In this document: piece after piece, positions 33,100-43,105 of the stretch
How the letters are laid out: every line of letters begins with the position of its first letter
How positions within the stretch are numbered: the first letter of the stretch is position 1
Position numbers and translations under genes: made by a program
Notes under the pieces: model-generated
Database searches by the model: none
Seen by the model: the letters and a program-made list of their open reading frames with translations, nothing else
Told to the model about the DNA's origin: nothing
Assembly: GCF_036227265.1 (NCBI RefSeq)
Contig: NZ_CP109446.1
Span: 3,171,001 to 3,235,000, forward strand
Direction of reading: 5' to 3'
DNA length: 64,000 nucleotides
Origin: Streptomyces sp. NBC_01476
Lineage (GTDB): Bacteria; Actinomycetota; Actinomycetes; Streptomycetales; Streptomycetaceae

Positions 33100-33312
33100 A
33101 TGAGCGAGACCGTCTACTCCGTGTCCGGCATGAGCTGCGGCCACTGCGAGTCCGCCGTCAGCAAGGAGGTCACCGCGATTCCGGGTGTCACCTCCGTGAC
33201 GGCGGTGGCGAAGACCGGGCTGGTGACCGTCGCCTCCGAGCAGCCGCTCGACGAGGAGACCATCCGCGCCGCGGTGGACGAGGCGGGCTACGAGCTCGTC
33301 GGCCCCGCCTGA
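33100..33312 (+). CDS. copZ: Copper chaperone, heavy-metal-associated domain protein
   Basis: 70 residues forming a single HMA ferredoxin-like domain. The Cu(I) site is MSCGHC (Cys12 and Cys15 from ATG 33100); the C-terminal EAGYEL is the usual lid region. It carries Cu(I) in the cytosol and hands it to the CopA ATPase encoded 109 bases downstream. GAGGAG before ATG 33100 decides the start; an earlier ATG at 33040 would add a His-containing leader that other CopZ proteins lack. CsoR-like operators precede it. Confidence 0.9.
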   Translation: MSETVYSVSGMSCGHCESAVSKEVTAIPGVTSVTAVAKTGLVTVASEQPLDEETIRAAVDEAGYELVGPA

Positions 33313-33421
33313 GCCTGCCGCGGAGCAGAGCCGGCCGGGTGAGCCGGGGCCCGGCCGGAACGGCGGGGCGACACGCCCCGGCGCACACCCGGCGCACACA
33401 GCACCGAATTGGGGAGTGGAC

Positions 33422-35785
33422 ATGGCGACCACCACCGCACACACGGACGGCGGACCCGCCGAGCAGCGGATCGAGCTGGAGATCGGCGGCATGACCTGCG
33501 CGTCGTGCGCCGCCCGCATCGAGAAGAAGCTCAACCGGATGGACGGCGTCAGCGTCGCCACGGTCAACTACGCGACCGAGAAGGCGAAGGTGGCCTTCGG
33601 CGGGGGCATCGGGGTCGGTGACCTCATCGCGACCGTCGAGGCCACCGGTTACACCGCCGCGCTCCCCGCCCCGCCCGCCGCCGCGCCACCGTCCCGGGAC
33701 GACGCGGAAGCCGCCCCCGAAGACCCCGAACTGACGTCGCTGCGCCAGCGGTTGACCACCGCCGTGGTCCTCGCCGTCCCCGTCGTCGCGCTGTCGATGA
33801 TCCCGGCGCTGCAGTTCACCAACTGGCAGTGGCTGGCGCTGACCCTGGCCTCCCCGGTGGTGGTCTACGCCGGCTGGCCCTTCCACCGGGCCGCCTGGAC
33901 CAACGCGCGCCATGGCGCCGCGACGATGGACACCCTCGTCTCGGTGGGCACGCTCGCCGCGTACGGCTGGTCGCTGTGGGCACTGTTCTTCGGTACGGCC
34001 GGGATGCCCGGCATGACCCACCCGTTCGCGTTCACCATCAGCCGCGGTGACGCGAGCGGTGATCTCTATCTGGAGGCAGCCGCCGGGGTCACCGCCTTTC
34101 TGCTGGCCGGCCGGTACTTCGAGGCCCGGGCCAAGCGGCGGGCCGGAGCGGCGTTGCGTGCCCTGCTGGAGCTGGGCGCGAGAGATGTCGCGGTGCTGCG
34201 CCGGGACGTGACCGGCCGGGAGACGGAAGTACGGGTGCCGGTGGGTGAGTTGGCGGTCGGGGACCGGTTCGTGGTGCGGCCGGGGGAGAAGATCGCGACC
34301 GACGGGGTGGTGCGGGACGGCGGTTCCGCGGTGGACGCGTCGATGCTCACCGGAGAGTCGGTACCGGTGGAGGTGGGGCCCGGTTCGCCGGTCACCGGGG
34401 CGACGGTGAACGCCGGCGGCCGGATCGTGGTCGAGGCGCTGCGGATCGGCGCCGACACCCAACTGGCCCGGATGGCCAGCCTGGTGGAGGACGCGCAGAA
34501 CGGCAAGGCGGCGGCCCAGCGGCTCGCCGACCGGATCTCGGCGGTGTTCGTGCCCGCGGTGATCGTGCTGGCCCTCGGCACGCTCGGGGTGTGGCTCGGC
34601 TTCGGCGAGGGCGCGGCGGCGGCGTTCACCGCGGCCGTGGCGGTGCTGATCATCGCCTGCCCGTGCGCGCTGGGACTGGCCACGCCGACCGCGCTGCTCG
34701 TCGGCACCGGGCGCGGCGCCCAACTCGGCATCCTGATCAAGGGTCCTGAGGTGCTGGAATCGACCCGGGCGGTCGACACGGTGGTGCTGGACAAGACAGG
34801 TACGGTCACGACCGGTTCGATGACGCTCACCGAAGTGCACACGGTTGGCCCCGTCAGCACCGACGACACCGACGCCACCGACGCCACCCACGAGAAGGCC
34901 GGCGAGAAGGCCGAGGAGAAGGACGTCCTGCGGCTGGCCGGCGCCCTGGAGCACGCCTCCGAGCACCCCATCGCGAAGGCGATCGCCACCGCGGCGGCCG
35001 ACCGGGCCGGGGAACTCCCACCGGTGGAAGGCGACTTCACGAACGTCCCGGGGCTCGGCGTGCGCGGCACCGTCGAAGGGCACGCGGTGCTGGTCGGACG
35101 GGAGCAACTGCTCGCCGACGCCGGCGTGCGCCTGCCCGCGGAACTCGCGGCAGCGAAGAGCGCGGCCGAGGCCCGCGGCGGCACCGCGGTCCTCGTCGCC
35201 TGGGACGGGCGGGCGCGGGCGGTGCTGGTGGTCGCGGACGCGGTGAAGCCGACGAGCGCGGAGGCGGTACGGCGGCTGCGGGCACTGGGACTGCGGCCGG
35301 TACTGCTGACCGGCGACAACGCGGCGGTGGCCGGCGCGGTCGCCGCGGAGGTGGGTATCGACCCGGCGGACGTCCACGCCGGGGTGCTGCCCGAGGAGAA
35401 AGTCGCCGTCGTCCGCGGGCTCCAGGACCAGGGCCGTACGGTCGCGATGGTCGGCGACGGCGTCAACGATGCCGCGGCCCTGGCGCAGGCGGACCTCGGG
35501 CTCGCCATGGGCACGGGGACCGACGCGGCGATCGAGGCGGGTGACCTCACGCTCGTCCGCGGTGACCTGCGGGTGGCCGCCGACGCGATCCGCCTGTCCC
35601 GGAAGACCCTCGCCACCATCAAGGCCAACCTCTTCTGGGCCTTCGCCTACAACCTCGCGGCGATCCCGCTGGCCGCGGCGGGCCTGCTCAACCCGATGAT
35701 CGCCGGGGCGGCGATGGCGCTCTCCTCCGTCTTCGTGGTGGGCAACAGCCTGCGTCTGCGGAGCTTCAGGCCGCTCTCCGACTGA
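33422..35785 (+). CDS. copA: Copper-translocating P1B-type ATPase
   Basis: 787 residues. One N-terminal HMA domain with GMTCASC (Cys26, Cys29), eight membrane helices, the transport motif Cys413-Pro-Cys415 ([13 protein letters not shown]), actuator TGES, phosphorylation site Asp457 in DKTGT, the HP dipeptide in EHPIAKAIA and [13 protein letters not shown] identifies a Cu(I)/Ag(I) exporter. A Thr/Asp/Lys/Glu-rich insert ([21 protein letters not shown]) lies after the phosphorylation motif and is probably a flexible loop. GGGGAG upstream supports ATG 33422. It forms a copZ-copA operon that removes copper from the cytosol. Confidence 0.93.
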   Translation: MATTTAHTDGGPAEQRIELEIGGMTCASCAARIEKKLNRMDGVSVATVNYATEKAKVAFGGGIGVGDLIATVEATGYTAALPAPPAAAPPSRDDAEAAPEDPELTSLRQRLTTAVVLAVPVVALSMIPALQFTNWQWLALTLASPVVVYAGWPFHRAAWTNARHGAATMDTLVSVGTLAAYGWSLWALFFGTAGMPGMTHPFAFTISRGDASGDLYLEAAAGVTAFLLAGRYFEARAKRRAGAALRALLELGARDVAVLRRDVTGRETEVRVPVGELAVGDRFVVRPGEKIATDGVVRDGGSAVDASMLTGESVPVEVGPGSPVTGATVNAGGRIVVEALRIGADTQLARMASLVEDAQNGKAAAQRLADRISAVFVPAVIVLALGTLGVWLGFGEGAAAAFTAAVAVLIIACPCALGLATPTALLVGTGRGAQLGILIKGPEVLESTRAVDTVVLDKTGTVTTGSMTLTEVHTVGPVSTDDTDATDATHEKAGEKAEEKDVLRLAGALEHASEHPIAKAIATAAADRAGELPPVEGDFTNVPGLGVRGTVEGHAVLVGREQLLADAGVRLPAELAAAKSAAEARGGTAVLVAWDGRARAVLVVADAVKPTSAEAVRRLRALGLRPVLLTGDNAAVAGAVAAEVGIDPADVHAGVLPEEKVAVVRGLQDQGRTVAMVGDGVNDAAALAQADLGLAMGTGTDAAIEAGDLTLVRGDLRVAADAIRLSRKTLATIKANLFWAFAYNLAAIPLAAAGLLNPMIAGAAMALSSVFVVGNSLRLRSFRPLSD

Positions 35786-36001
35786 GCGGGGTCCGCCGGG
35801 CAGGTGATGCGTACACCGGGGCGGAGGAGCGGCGGCAGCGCGTCGTGGAACGGCAGTTGACAGCCACTGCAAAGGCCGGGGAGGCGTGGACGCGACCCCC
35901 GCCTCACCGGCCTGCTCAGGGACGTACGGATCACCTTGCGCTTCCGTACGCCCCTGGAGCGTGAACTCCCCGGCCGACCCGGTGAGTCAGCCGCCGGACG
36001 G

Positions 36002-38551
36002 CTAGATCCAGGTCAGCTTCGTGCCGAACGACGGTTCCTTCAGGTCGCTCCGCAGCGTCACCGGGACGGTCGTGCGGGCCGTGCCCGTACCGAAGCTGAT
36101 CGTGCCGACCTGGGTGCCGGCCTTGGCGTTGTGCGGCACACCGGAGGAGTTGGTGGTCATGGTGACCTTCGATGTCAGGCCCGGCCAGCCGATCGCGGTG
36201 AGGTCCTTGCCCGCCACCACCGGGGTGCTGCCGCCCAGCCCGTCGTGGACCTCGCCGACGACCTCGCCCTTCTTCACCACCGTCGCCGATGTCAGCCCGG
36301 ACTGAACGGAGTTGATCAGCTTCTGGCTGTTGTCCAGGGCGAGCTGCAGGCTGTCGAAGACGGTGGTCCCGCCGCGCTGCTGGAGCATCACGCCGAGGAT
36401 CAACTGCTCCTTGCCGGCGACCTTCTTCTGCGCCGCCCACATCAGGGCGCCGCCGGCCGGGGTGCTGGAGCCGGTCTTGATGCCGACGACCCCGAGGTGC
36501 ACCAGGTCGTTGTTGTTGTTGTAGATCGTGCCGACGCCGGGGATGCTGATGTTCGGCAGCGCGACGACCGACCGGAAGACGTCGTTCTTCATCACCTGGC
36601 GGGCCAGCTTGAGCTGGTCCTCCGCGGTGCTGACGGTGGTCTCCTCGAAGCCGCTCGCCCCGGTGTAGGTGGTGTGGGTCATGCCCAGGCCGGCGGCGGC
36701 CTTCGTCATCTTCGCGACGAACTTCTCCTGCGTGCCGGAGTCCCAGCGGGCAAGCAGCCGGGCGATGTTGTTGCCGGACGGGATCAACAGCAGCTGCAGC
36801 ATCTGCCGTTCGGAGAACCGCTGGCCCGCCTTGACGGCCGCGGTGGACTCGTCGGTGGACGACGACTCGTTGGCCGCCTGCTGGTCGACGGTGATCAGCG
36901 GGCCGTTCTGCTTACCGGTCAGCGGGTGGTCCCGCAGTATCAGGTACGCGGTCATCACCTTGGTGACGCTCGCGATCGGCACCGGGGTCTGGGCGCCGTG
37001 CACACCCAGTGAGCCGAGCCCTTCGACCTCGGCGACCGACTGGCCCTGCGACGGCCACGGCATCGACTGGGGCAGCGGGGTGCCGTCGAAGGTGTACGTG
37101 GAGGCCGCGGTCAGCTCCAGGTCCGGCGACGGCAGCGGGCGTACGGCCTGCACGATCACGTAGACCAGCGCGAGCAGGACGACCAGCGGGGTCCAGATCC
37201 TGAACCGCCGCAGGGTGCTGCGCCACGGGGTCTGCGGCTTCGGCGGGGTGTTGGTCAGCTCGGCGAGGAGCTTCAGGGGCGCCTCGGGGCTGGGCGGCAC
37301 AGGCATGCCGCGGGTGCCCTCGGGGCCGACGCGCTCGCCCTCGACGGGGGCCGCGGGCCCCGCGCCCGCCGCTTTCGGGGAGCCCTGAGAGCTCTTCTCC
37401 CGGGCGGGCGGCCTGGCGGCCGGCGGCAGGGGCGCGGGGGCGGGCCGCATGGGCGCGTACGGGCTGGTACGGGCCGCCACGGGCCTGCCGGGCGTGCCGA
37501 AGACCACCGGGCCGTCGCCGTCGCCCTCGGGGCGGTCGGGGATGTCCGAGACGAGCGGTTTGACGAAGCGTTTGGCGGCGGGATCGGGGGTGGCGTCCGC
37601 ACCACTCGGCCCGGCGTCCTCCTCCGGGGCGGTGCCGGCAGAGAGGTCCGTGGGGGCGTCGGCGGGGGTCTCAGCCGGGGCGGCGTCGTCGGAGCCCTTG
37701 TCCCCGGCGCCGGCCGAGCCCTCGGCGGCGCCGGAGCGGCCGGCCTCACCCGAGTCCGAGGCGCCCCCGGCATCGGCGTCAGCTACGTCGGCATCAGCCT
37801 CGGCATCGGCGTCAGTTTCGGCGTCGGCATCAGCCTCGGTGCCGGAAGCCTCGTCGGCGCCCCCAGCATCCGCAGCGCCGGCCGCTTCCGCCGGCTCCCC
37901 GGCGCCGGCCGAGCCATCGGCCCCGGCACCCTCACCCGGATCACCCGACTCGTCCGAGTCCTCCAGGTCCTCCGGATCGTCCGGGTCATCCGGTTCGCCG
38001 GCCTCCCCCGGCCCCCCGGCGGAGCCATCGGCCCCGTCCTGCGGTCCTTCCTCCGGGCCATCGGTCCTCTCGGCACCTCCGGTCACCGTGCTCGCGGCCG
38101 ACCCCGCCGAAACCCCTTCCGTACCACCCGCATCAGAGGACTCATCCGCCCCAGCGGCCTGGTCACGATTCGGTTCCGTTTTCGAGGGCTCATCGTCGGC
38201 CGGCCGAGAGGCCGGGGCGTCCACCTCCTGGACGCCCGCTACGTCATTCGGCGTACCCGCGACCATCGCCACGGCGGACTCCGGAGCCGGGTGCGGGCGC
38301 GATCCGGAGGGCGCGGAAGCCGCCGCCCCCGTCGCTCGCGGAGCGGCCGCGCCGCCCGCGCTCACGCCGGCGGGCTCCTCGGGCGCGGCGGTCGTTTCAT
38401 CCGATGTTCGCTCCGCCCGGGTCGCATCAGGCGCCCCATGCGTCTCGATGGGCACCCCGAACACCGCAATTCTCGGATCAGCGGCGGCCCGATCGGCCAC
38501 CTCCCCCGACGCTCCGTGCTGCTGCTCCCTGCCGGGGGACTCGCCCGTCAC
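36002..38551 (-). CDS. D-alanyl-D-alanine carboxypeptidase (S11) with giant acidic cytoplasmic N-terminal region
   Basis: 849 residues from GTG at 38549-38551, six bases after AGGAGG. Residues 1 to about 440 are low-complexity and acidic (Glu/Asp/Ala/Gly/Pro), including runs of alternating DADAE type. A single membrane helix lies near 451-471 (WTPLVVLLALVYVIVQAV). The outside part is a complete serine-type carboxypeptidase: Ser528-x-x-Lys531 (IASVTKVM), SGN (PSGNNIARLL) and Lys692-Thr-Gly (GIKTGSS). The enzyme trims the terminal D-Ala of peptidoglycan pentapeptides. PBP5-type enzymes lack such a long inner tail; it could scaffold partners or be phosphorylated. The gene converges with copA. 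Confidence 0.88.
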   Translation of the reverse strand: MTGESPGREQQHGASGEVADRAAADPRIAVFGVPIETHGAPDATRAERTSDETTAAPEEPAGVSAGGAAAPRATGAAASAPSGSRPHPAPESAVAMVAGTPNDVAGVQEVDAPASRPADDEPSKTEPNRDQAAGADESSDAGGTEGVSAGSAASTVTGGAERTDGPEEGPQDGADGSAGGPGEAGEPDDPDDPEDLEDSDESGDPGEGAGADGSAGAGEPAEAAGAADAGGADEASGTEADADAETDADAEADADVADADAGGASDSGEAGRSGAAEGSAGAGDKGSDDAAPAETPADAPTDLSAGTAPEEDAGPSGADATPDPAAKRFVKPLVSDIPDRPEGDGDGPVVFGTPGRPVAARTSPYAPMRPAPAPLPPAARPPAREKSSQGSPKAAGAGPAAPVEGERVGPEGTRGMPVPPSPEAPLKLLAELTNTPPKPQTPWRSTLRRFRIWTPLVVLLALVYVIVQAVRPLPSPDLELTAASTYTFDGTPLPQSMPWPSQGQSVAEVEGLGSLGVHGAQTPVPIASVTKVMTAYLILRDHPLTGKQNGPLITVDQQAANESSSTDESTAAVKAGQRFSERQMLQLLLIPSGNNIARLLARWDSGTQEKFVAKMTKAAAGLGMTHTTYTGASGFEETTVSTAEDQLKLARQVMKNDVFRSVVALPNISIPGVGTIYNNNNDLVHLGVVGIKTGSSTPAGGALMWAAQKKVAGKEQLILGVMLQQRGGTTVFDSLQLALDNSQKLINSVQSGLTSATVVKKGEVVGEVHDGLGGSTPVVAGKDLTAIGWPGLTSKVTMTTNSSGVPHNAKAGTQVGTISFGTGTARTTVPVTLRSDLKEPSFGTKLTWI

Positions 38552-38800
38552 GCAGACCTCCTCCACACATCGTCAACGATCGTGCACATTTCGTGAGGGG
38601 GCCGCCGAACGGCGCAGCTGCCCGCCCGGGCCCTCGTCGGCCAGTGTCCCGCGCCAAGCCCGTAGCCCGTCTGCGACACCCCACCCACCCCGTAGACGAG
38701 AACGACATACCACCCGGTTCCCGCCGATATGGCAAAGGCGCTCTCGACAGGCCGGTGTGAGAGGCGTCACCCTGTCATTCATCCACGCGGGGAGGCATGG

Positions 38801-39508
38801 ATGGGCAAGAGCCGCAGAAGTATTCCGGAAGAGTTGTTGCTGCTCGCCCTGGACCCGACGACCGGGACCACGGCGCAGCCGCAATCACTCGACCTCGGCC
38901 TCGCCGGGGCACAGCTCGTCGAGCTGGCCCTGGCCGGACGGATAGCCCCTGACGGGGATCGTATCGCCGTGGTGCACCCACGGCCGACAGGAGATCCGAC
39001 TCTGGACTCCGCGCTCGAACTGCTGCGGCGACGCGGCAGTCCGGTCCGCGCCGTCCACTGGATCGGCGGGCCCCGGCTGGGGCTGCGCCAGACGTATCTC
39101 GCGCACCTGGAGCGGTGCGGCATGGTGCACGCCGTGCCGGGTCAGATGTGCGGGGTGCTGCCGACAACGCGGTATCAGGCGACCGACAGCGCGGTCAGCC
39201 GGGAGATCAGAGCCCGGCTGGACAGTGCGATCCGCACCGGCGTTCCGCCGGACCCGCGGACCGCGGCGCTCGCCGCGCTCGCCCACGCCGTGGGACTCGG
39301 CAAGCACCTGTACCCGGGTAACGAAGGACGGTCCTCGCGATCGCGCCTGCGGGACCTGATCCGTTACGACCCCATGGGCGGCCTCGTCGCGCACGCCGTG
39401 ATGGATGTGCAGAACGGGGTGGCGGCGCAACCCAAGCGTCCGCCGGCCCAGGCACAGCCGCAGCGTTCGGCAGGGCACGGCTCCATGGCCCGGGCCGGCG
39501 CCCGATGA
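38801..39508 (+). CDS. GPP34/GOLPH3-like phosphoprotein domain protein
   Basis: 235 residues from ATG 38801. It shows the GPP34 pattern known from yeast Vps74/GOLPH3 and abundant in actinobacteria: SIPEELLLLALDPTTGTT at the start, LDLGLAGAQLVELALAGRIAPDGDRIAVV, LRQTYLAHLERCGMVH, and ARLDSAIRTGVPPDPRTAALAALAHAVGLGKHLYPG near the end. The eukaryotic proteins bind phosphoinositides; the bacterial role is unknown. A 40-residue Gln/Ala/Pro tail follows. Upstream alternative starts lack similarity. Confidence 0.82.
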   Translation: MGKSRRSIPEELLLLALDPTTGTTAQPQSLDLGLAGAQLVELALAGRIAPDGDRIAVVHPRPTGDPTLDSALELLRRRGSPVRAVHWIGGPRLGLRQTYLAHLERCGMVHAVPGQMCGVLPTTRYQATDSAVSREIRARLDSAIRTGVPPDPRTAALAALAHAVGLGKHLYPGNEGRSSRSRLRDLIRYDPMGGLVAHAVMDVQNGVAAQPKRPPAQAQPQRSAGHGSMARAGAR

Positions 39509-40041
39509 TCGGTGCGGGCTTCTCATCGGCGACATCAGCACGGTTGTAGCAGGCGGGGTGTACGCGGCGGATAAACGCAATCCCGCGGCGCACACCCGGT
39601 ACACAGGCAGAGTTGACTGCCTGACAGCACCTCGTCCGTGATCAGGACACGGACGGGGAGCAGCACGACTCGCACGATCAGGACGGCAGCGGTGTCCGCC
39701 GGCAGGGACCGGGCACCGCCGAGCAGCCGCCGTCCGCAGCGACCCGTTCCGGGAGCCGCTGTGACGCGCGGGGCGGCGGATCTCCGGAGGTTCCGGAACC
39801 GGCGTCCCGCGCGTCGCGTTTCACCGGCGCCCGCCGCCCGGTGACCGTCCGCCCGGTGACCGCCGCCCGGTGGCCGCCCACCCGTGACGGTCCGCCGCCC
39901 GGTGGCCGTCCGCGGTTGCCCGCTTTCGCGCCCGTATCGGTCCGGCGGGCAAGCTTGTTCCGTTCATTCGCCAGCGCGGCGATGACCGGTAGTGGCAGGC
40001 TGCTGACCATCAGTACGGATCAGCGTGGAGGTGCAGTTCCT
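39509..40041. other. Upstream region of the XRE/DUF397 pair, with short GC repeats
   Basis: No credible gene. Around 39830-39925 the unit CGCCCGGTGACCG or CGCCCGGTGGCCG recurs four times imperfectly. A run of GACACGGACGGGGAGCAGCACGACTCG type purine-rich sequence lies near 39645. The promoter of the XRE gene is probably at the right end. Confidence 0.45.
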
Positions 40042-40899
40042 GTGGTCGCCAACGTCAACCCCACCGTCAGGCGCCGCCGTCTCGGTTCGGAGCTGCGCAG
40101 GCTCCGGGAGCAGAAGGGCATGACGGCCGAGGAAGTGGCGGCCCGGCTTCTGGTCTCCCAGTCGAAGATCAGCCGGCTGGAGAACGGCCGGCGCAGCATC
40201 AGCCAGCGGGACGTCCGCGATCTGTGCGGTGTGTACGGGGTGGACGACGCACGCATCGTCGACTCCCTGATGAACATGGCCAAGGAGTCGCGGCAGCAGG
40301 GCTGGTGGCACGCCTTCGGCGACGTGCCGTACAGCGTGTACATCGGGCTGGAGACCGAGGCGGCGTCGCTGCGGGTGTACGAGTCGCTGATCGTCCCGGG
40401 CCTGCTGCAGACGCGCAGTTACGCGGCTGCGGTGATCGAGGGGATGTGGCCCGAGGCGACCGCGGCGGAGCTGGAGAAGCGCATCCAGGTGCGGTTGAAG
40501 CGCCAGGAGCGGATCGTCGACACGGTACGGCCGCTGCGTTACTGGGCCGTGGTGGACGAGGCGCTGCTGCGCAGGGTGGTGGGCAGCGCGGGGATCATGC
40601 ACGAACAGCTGGAGCACCTCGCCGAGGTGAGCACCATGCCGCACGTGACCTTGCAGGTCCTGCCGTACGCGGTGGGCGCGCACCCGGGGATGTACGGCAA
40701 GTTCGCGATCCTGGAGTTCGAGGACGAGTCGGACTCCAGCGTGGTGTACCTGGAGGGGGTCACCAGCGACCTCTACCTGGAGAAACCGATCGATGTGCAG
40801 AGCTACAGCATGATGTACGAGCATCTGCGGGCCCAGGCGCTCAACCCCGAGCAGTCCCGGCAGTTCATCACCGATGTGGCGAATGAGTACACGGCCTGA
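40042..40899 (+). CDS. XRE regulator with DUF5753-type C-terminal domain
   Basis: 285 residues from GTG 40042, with GGAGG nine bases upstream. The N-terminal helix-turn-helix covers residues 9-64 (LGSELRRLREQKGMTAEEVAARLLVSQSKISRLENGRR). The rest (YIGLETEAASLRVYESLIVPGLLQTRSYAAAVI and ERQERI-like segments to the end) is the DUF5753 domain common in streptomycete regulators of the BldB/WhiJ/AbaA-ORFA group. These proteins are usually paired with a small DUF397 protein, as here at 41075. They often control development or secondary metabolism. Confidence 0.88.
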   Translation: MVANVNPTVRRRRLGSELRRLREQKGMTAEEVAARLLVSQSKISRLENGRRSISQRDVRDLCGVYGVDDARIVDSLMNMAKESRQQGWWHAFGDVPYSVYIGLETEAASLRVYESLIVPGLLQTRSYAAAVIEGMWPEATAAELEKRIQVRLKRQERIVDTVRPLRYWAVVDEALLRRVVGSAGIMHEQLEHLAEVSTMPHVTLQVLPYAVGAHPGMYGKFAILEFEDESDSSVVYLEGVTSDLYLEKPIDVQSYSMMYEHLRAQALNPEQSRQFITDVANEYTA

Positions 40900-41074
40900 T
40901 CGCACTGTCGTTCGTGGGTGCGGATCATACAAGCCGGGGCGTCACTACGTAAGCCGGTCATCGAATATGCCATCCAGTCGGGTGAAGGCTCCCTCCGTGC
41001 GGTGATGTTGGCGAGTAGCGTCATTTGCGCCACTCAGCGTGAATGGCTCATCGTCTGAAGCATCCGGAGCGGAA

Positions 41075-41287
41075 ATGGCATCGCAGCAGGATCCCACCGA
41101 CAACAACTGGAAGAAGTCCTCCTACTCGGCCGCCAACGGCGACTGCGTGGAAATGGCTACCGCCGGCAGCAGCGTGGTCGCCGTTCGCGACTCCAAGGAT
41201 CCGGCCGGGCCGGTCCTGCGGTTCTCGGCCACCTCTTGGTCGTCCTTCATCAAGAGTGCCCACCTGGGCGAGTTCCCCGAGGTCTGA
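41075..41287 (+). CDS. DUF397 family protein
   Basis: 70 residues: a NNWKKSSYSAANGDCVEMA opening, VAVRDSKDPAGPVLRFSATSW in the middle, and FIKSAHLGEF at the end, the standard DUF397 signature. It follows the XRE gene in the same direction and probably acts as its antagonist or partner, as known for WhiJ-like systems. ATG 41075 is preferred over an upstream GTG at 41039 because GGAG precedes it. Confidence 0.87.
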   Translation: MASQQDPTDNNWKKSSYSAANGDCVEMATAGSSVVAVRDSKDPAGPVLRFSATSWSSFIKSAHLGEFPEV

Positions 41288-41481
41288 CCAGGAACGCACC
41301 GCATGTACGCCCCCTCGACCGGCTCGCCGTCCTGGCCGAGGGGGCATCCGCTTGGCACCCGCGCCCGCGCCCACCGGCACGCACCCGCCGGCCCGCACCA
41401 CCGGGCCGGCGGCCTGCGGCCTGCGGACCGCATGGTGGAAAGTACCTGGACGTCCTAGCAAATCTTCGTAGGCTGCCGGGC

Positions 41482-42672
41482 ATGACTCTCACCGCCCGCG
41501 CCGATCTCCCCGCCCTGGCCGCCCGCGCCCGTGAGGTCGGCGCCTCGCCGGTACGCGAGATCCTGGCGCTGACCGCGCGGCCCGAGGTGATCTCCTTCGC
41601 CGGCGGGCTGCCGGCACCGGAGCTGTTCGACGCCGAGGGGATCCGGGCGGCGTACGACCGGGTCCTGGCCGAGCAGCCCGGCAGGGTGCTGCAGTACTCC
41701 ACCACCGAGGGCGATCCGGCGCTGCGGGCCGCGGTGGCCGGCCGGCTGACCGCGCGCGGCTTCGCGACCGGGCCCGACGACCTGCTGGTGACCGGCGGTT
41801 CGCAGCAGGGGCTGACGCTGATCGCCACCGCGCTGCTGGAGCCGGGCGACGTGGTGCTGGTCGAAAACCCCACCTACCTTGCGGCGTTGCAGTGCTTCGG
41901 CTTCGCGGGCGCCCGGGTGGTGGCGGTGCCGACCGACGGCGACGGGGTGATCCCGGAGGCGCTGGAGGAACTGGTGCTGCGGGAGCGGCCGAAACTCCTC
42001 TACCTGATTCCCAACTTCCAGAATCCGACCGGCCGTACGCTCCCGCTCGCACGCCGGCGCGCGGTCGCCGAGGTGGCCGGTCGGCACGGACTGTGGATCG
42101 CCGAGGACGACCCGTACGGCGAACTGCGCTTCGAGGGGGCGTCCGAGCCGTGGATCGCCTCGCTGGAGGCCGCCGCCGACCGGACGATCCTGCTGGGCAG
42201 CTTCTCCAAGATCATGGCGCCCGGTATGCGGCTCGGCTGGCTGCGCGCCCCGGCCGGCCTCGCCCGGGCCTGCGTCATCGCCAAGCAGGCCGCCGACCTG
42301 CACACCTCCACCGTCGACCAGGCCGCCGCGGCCCGTTACCTCGCCGACCGCGACCTGGACGCGCATCTGGACCGGGTGCGTAGCGCCTACCGCGCCCGGC
42401 GGGACGCGCTGGTGGCCGGGCTGCCCGCCGCCCTTCCGCCCGGCAGCGCGTGGAACCGGCCCGAGGGCGGGATGTTCGTCTGGGTCCGCCTGCCCGGGGG
42501 CCACGACGCCACCGCGCTGCTGCGGACCGCGATCACGTACGACGTCGCCTATGTGCCCGGTGCGCCCTTCTTCGCCGCGGCGCCCGAACCGGGGGCGCTG
42601 CGGATGTCGTTCACGACGCACACGCCGGCGGAGATCGCGGAGGGGCTGGCGCGGCTCGCCAAGGTCTTCTGA
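41482..42672 (+). CDS. PLP-dependent aminotransferase class I/II (LysN/MocR-domain-like)
   Basis: 396 residues. Fold-type I aminotransferase: VISFAGGLPAPELFD N-terminal arm, LQYSTTEGDPALRAAVA, TGGSQQGLTL (cofactor loop), NPTYLAALQCF, PNFQNPTG, and LLGSFSKIMAPGMRLGW, whose Lys is the Schiff-base residue. There is no helix-turn-helix, so it is the free enzyme rather than a MocR regulator. This subgroup includes 2-aminoadipate and aromatic or branched-chain aminotransferases; I cannot narrow it further. ATG 41482 follows a leader of about 190 bases after DUF397. Confidence 0.87.
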   Translation: MTLTARADLPALAARAREVGASPVREILALTARPEVISFAGGLPAPELFDAEGIRAAYDRVLAEQPGRVLQYSTTEGDPALRAAVAGRLTARGFATGPDDLLVTGGSQQGLTLIATALLEPGDVVLVENPTYLAALQCFGFAGARVVAVPTDGDGVIPEALEELVLRERPKLLYLIPNFQNPTGRTLPLARRRAVAEVAGRHGLWIAEDDPYGELRFEGASEPWIASLEAAADRTILLGSFSKIMAPGMRLGWLRAPAGLARACVIAKQAADLHTSTVDQAAAARYLADRDLDAHLDRVRSAYRARRDALVAGLPAALPPGSAWNRPEGGMFVWVRLPGGHDATALLRTAITYDVAYVPGAPFFAAAPEPGALRMSFTTHTPAEIAEGLARLAKVF

Positions 42673-42716
42673 CGCGCGGCCCCACCGCCCCACGGCCCCC
42701 GCTTCCCTGCGTCTGC

Positions 42717-42770
42717 GTATCCCTGTATCCCTGTATCCCCGTACTCCCTGTATCCCCGTATCCCCCGCAC
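42717..42770 (+). repeat. Tandem GTATCCCYg minisatellite
   Basis: Six units of 8-9 bases related to GTATCCCTG or GTATCCCCG follow one another, one unit reading GTACTCCCTG. It lies 45 bases downstream of the aminotransferase stop, outside any gene. Slippage would change unit number between strains. Confidence 0.7.
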
Positions 42771-42782
42771 CCTCCTTCTCCG

Positions 42783-42818
42783 ACGGCCGTCCGGGACTCC
42801 CGCGTCCCGGGCGGCCGT
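42783..42818 (+). terminator. Terminator hairpin after the aminotransferase gene
   Basis: ACGGCCGTCCGGGAC (42783-42797) pairs with GTCCCGGGCGGCCGT (42804-42818), one G-U pair, six-base loop. The remaining DNA up to the symporter start (43105) contains no gene, only its promoter and a GGAGG-type ribosome-binding site. Confidence 0.75.
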
Positions 42819-43105
42819 TCGCGCTGTCCGTCCTGCCTGCCGCCCGGCGAAGGGCCCGCTCATCGTGGGCGGACCGGACGGGTCATCACAATGCCAAGTT
42901 AAGTAAAGAGAGCGCAAAATCGTTCTGAGTCATGATCTCTATTCAGACTTGTGAACGTCGCTGCTCTTGACCGGCCCCTTCGGGCAGCGGTTCAATCCCC
43001 CGACGTCCCCCCTCCCGCAGGGGACGCACTGCCCCCATGGACACCGGTGGCACCTCCCGGCGAAGTGCGCCCCCACGTTCACACGGCTGACCCCCTGGAG
43101 GGGAC

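Noticed and set aside
33188..35872. Minus-strand frame of about 890 codons opposite copZ-copA
   Set aside because: Antisense to an unmistakable P-type ATPase; Arg/Asp/His/Gly-rich with no fold.
42717..42770. CRISPR-like array
   Set aside because: Units of 8-9 bases with no spacers; this is a simple tandem repeat.
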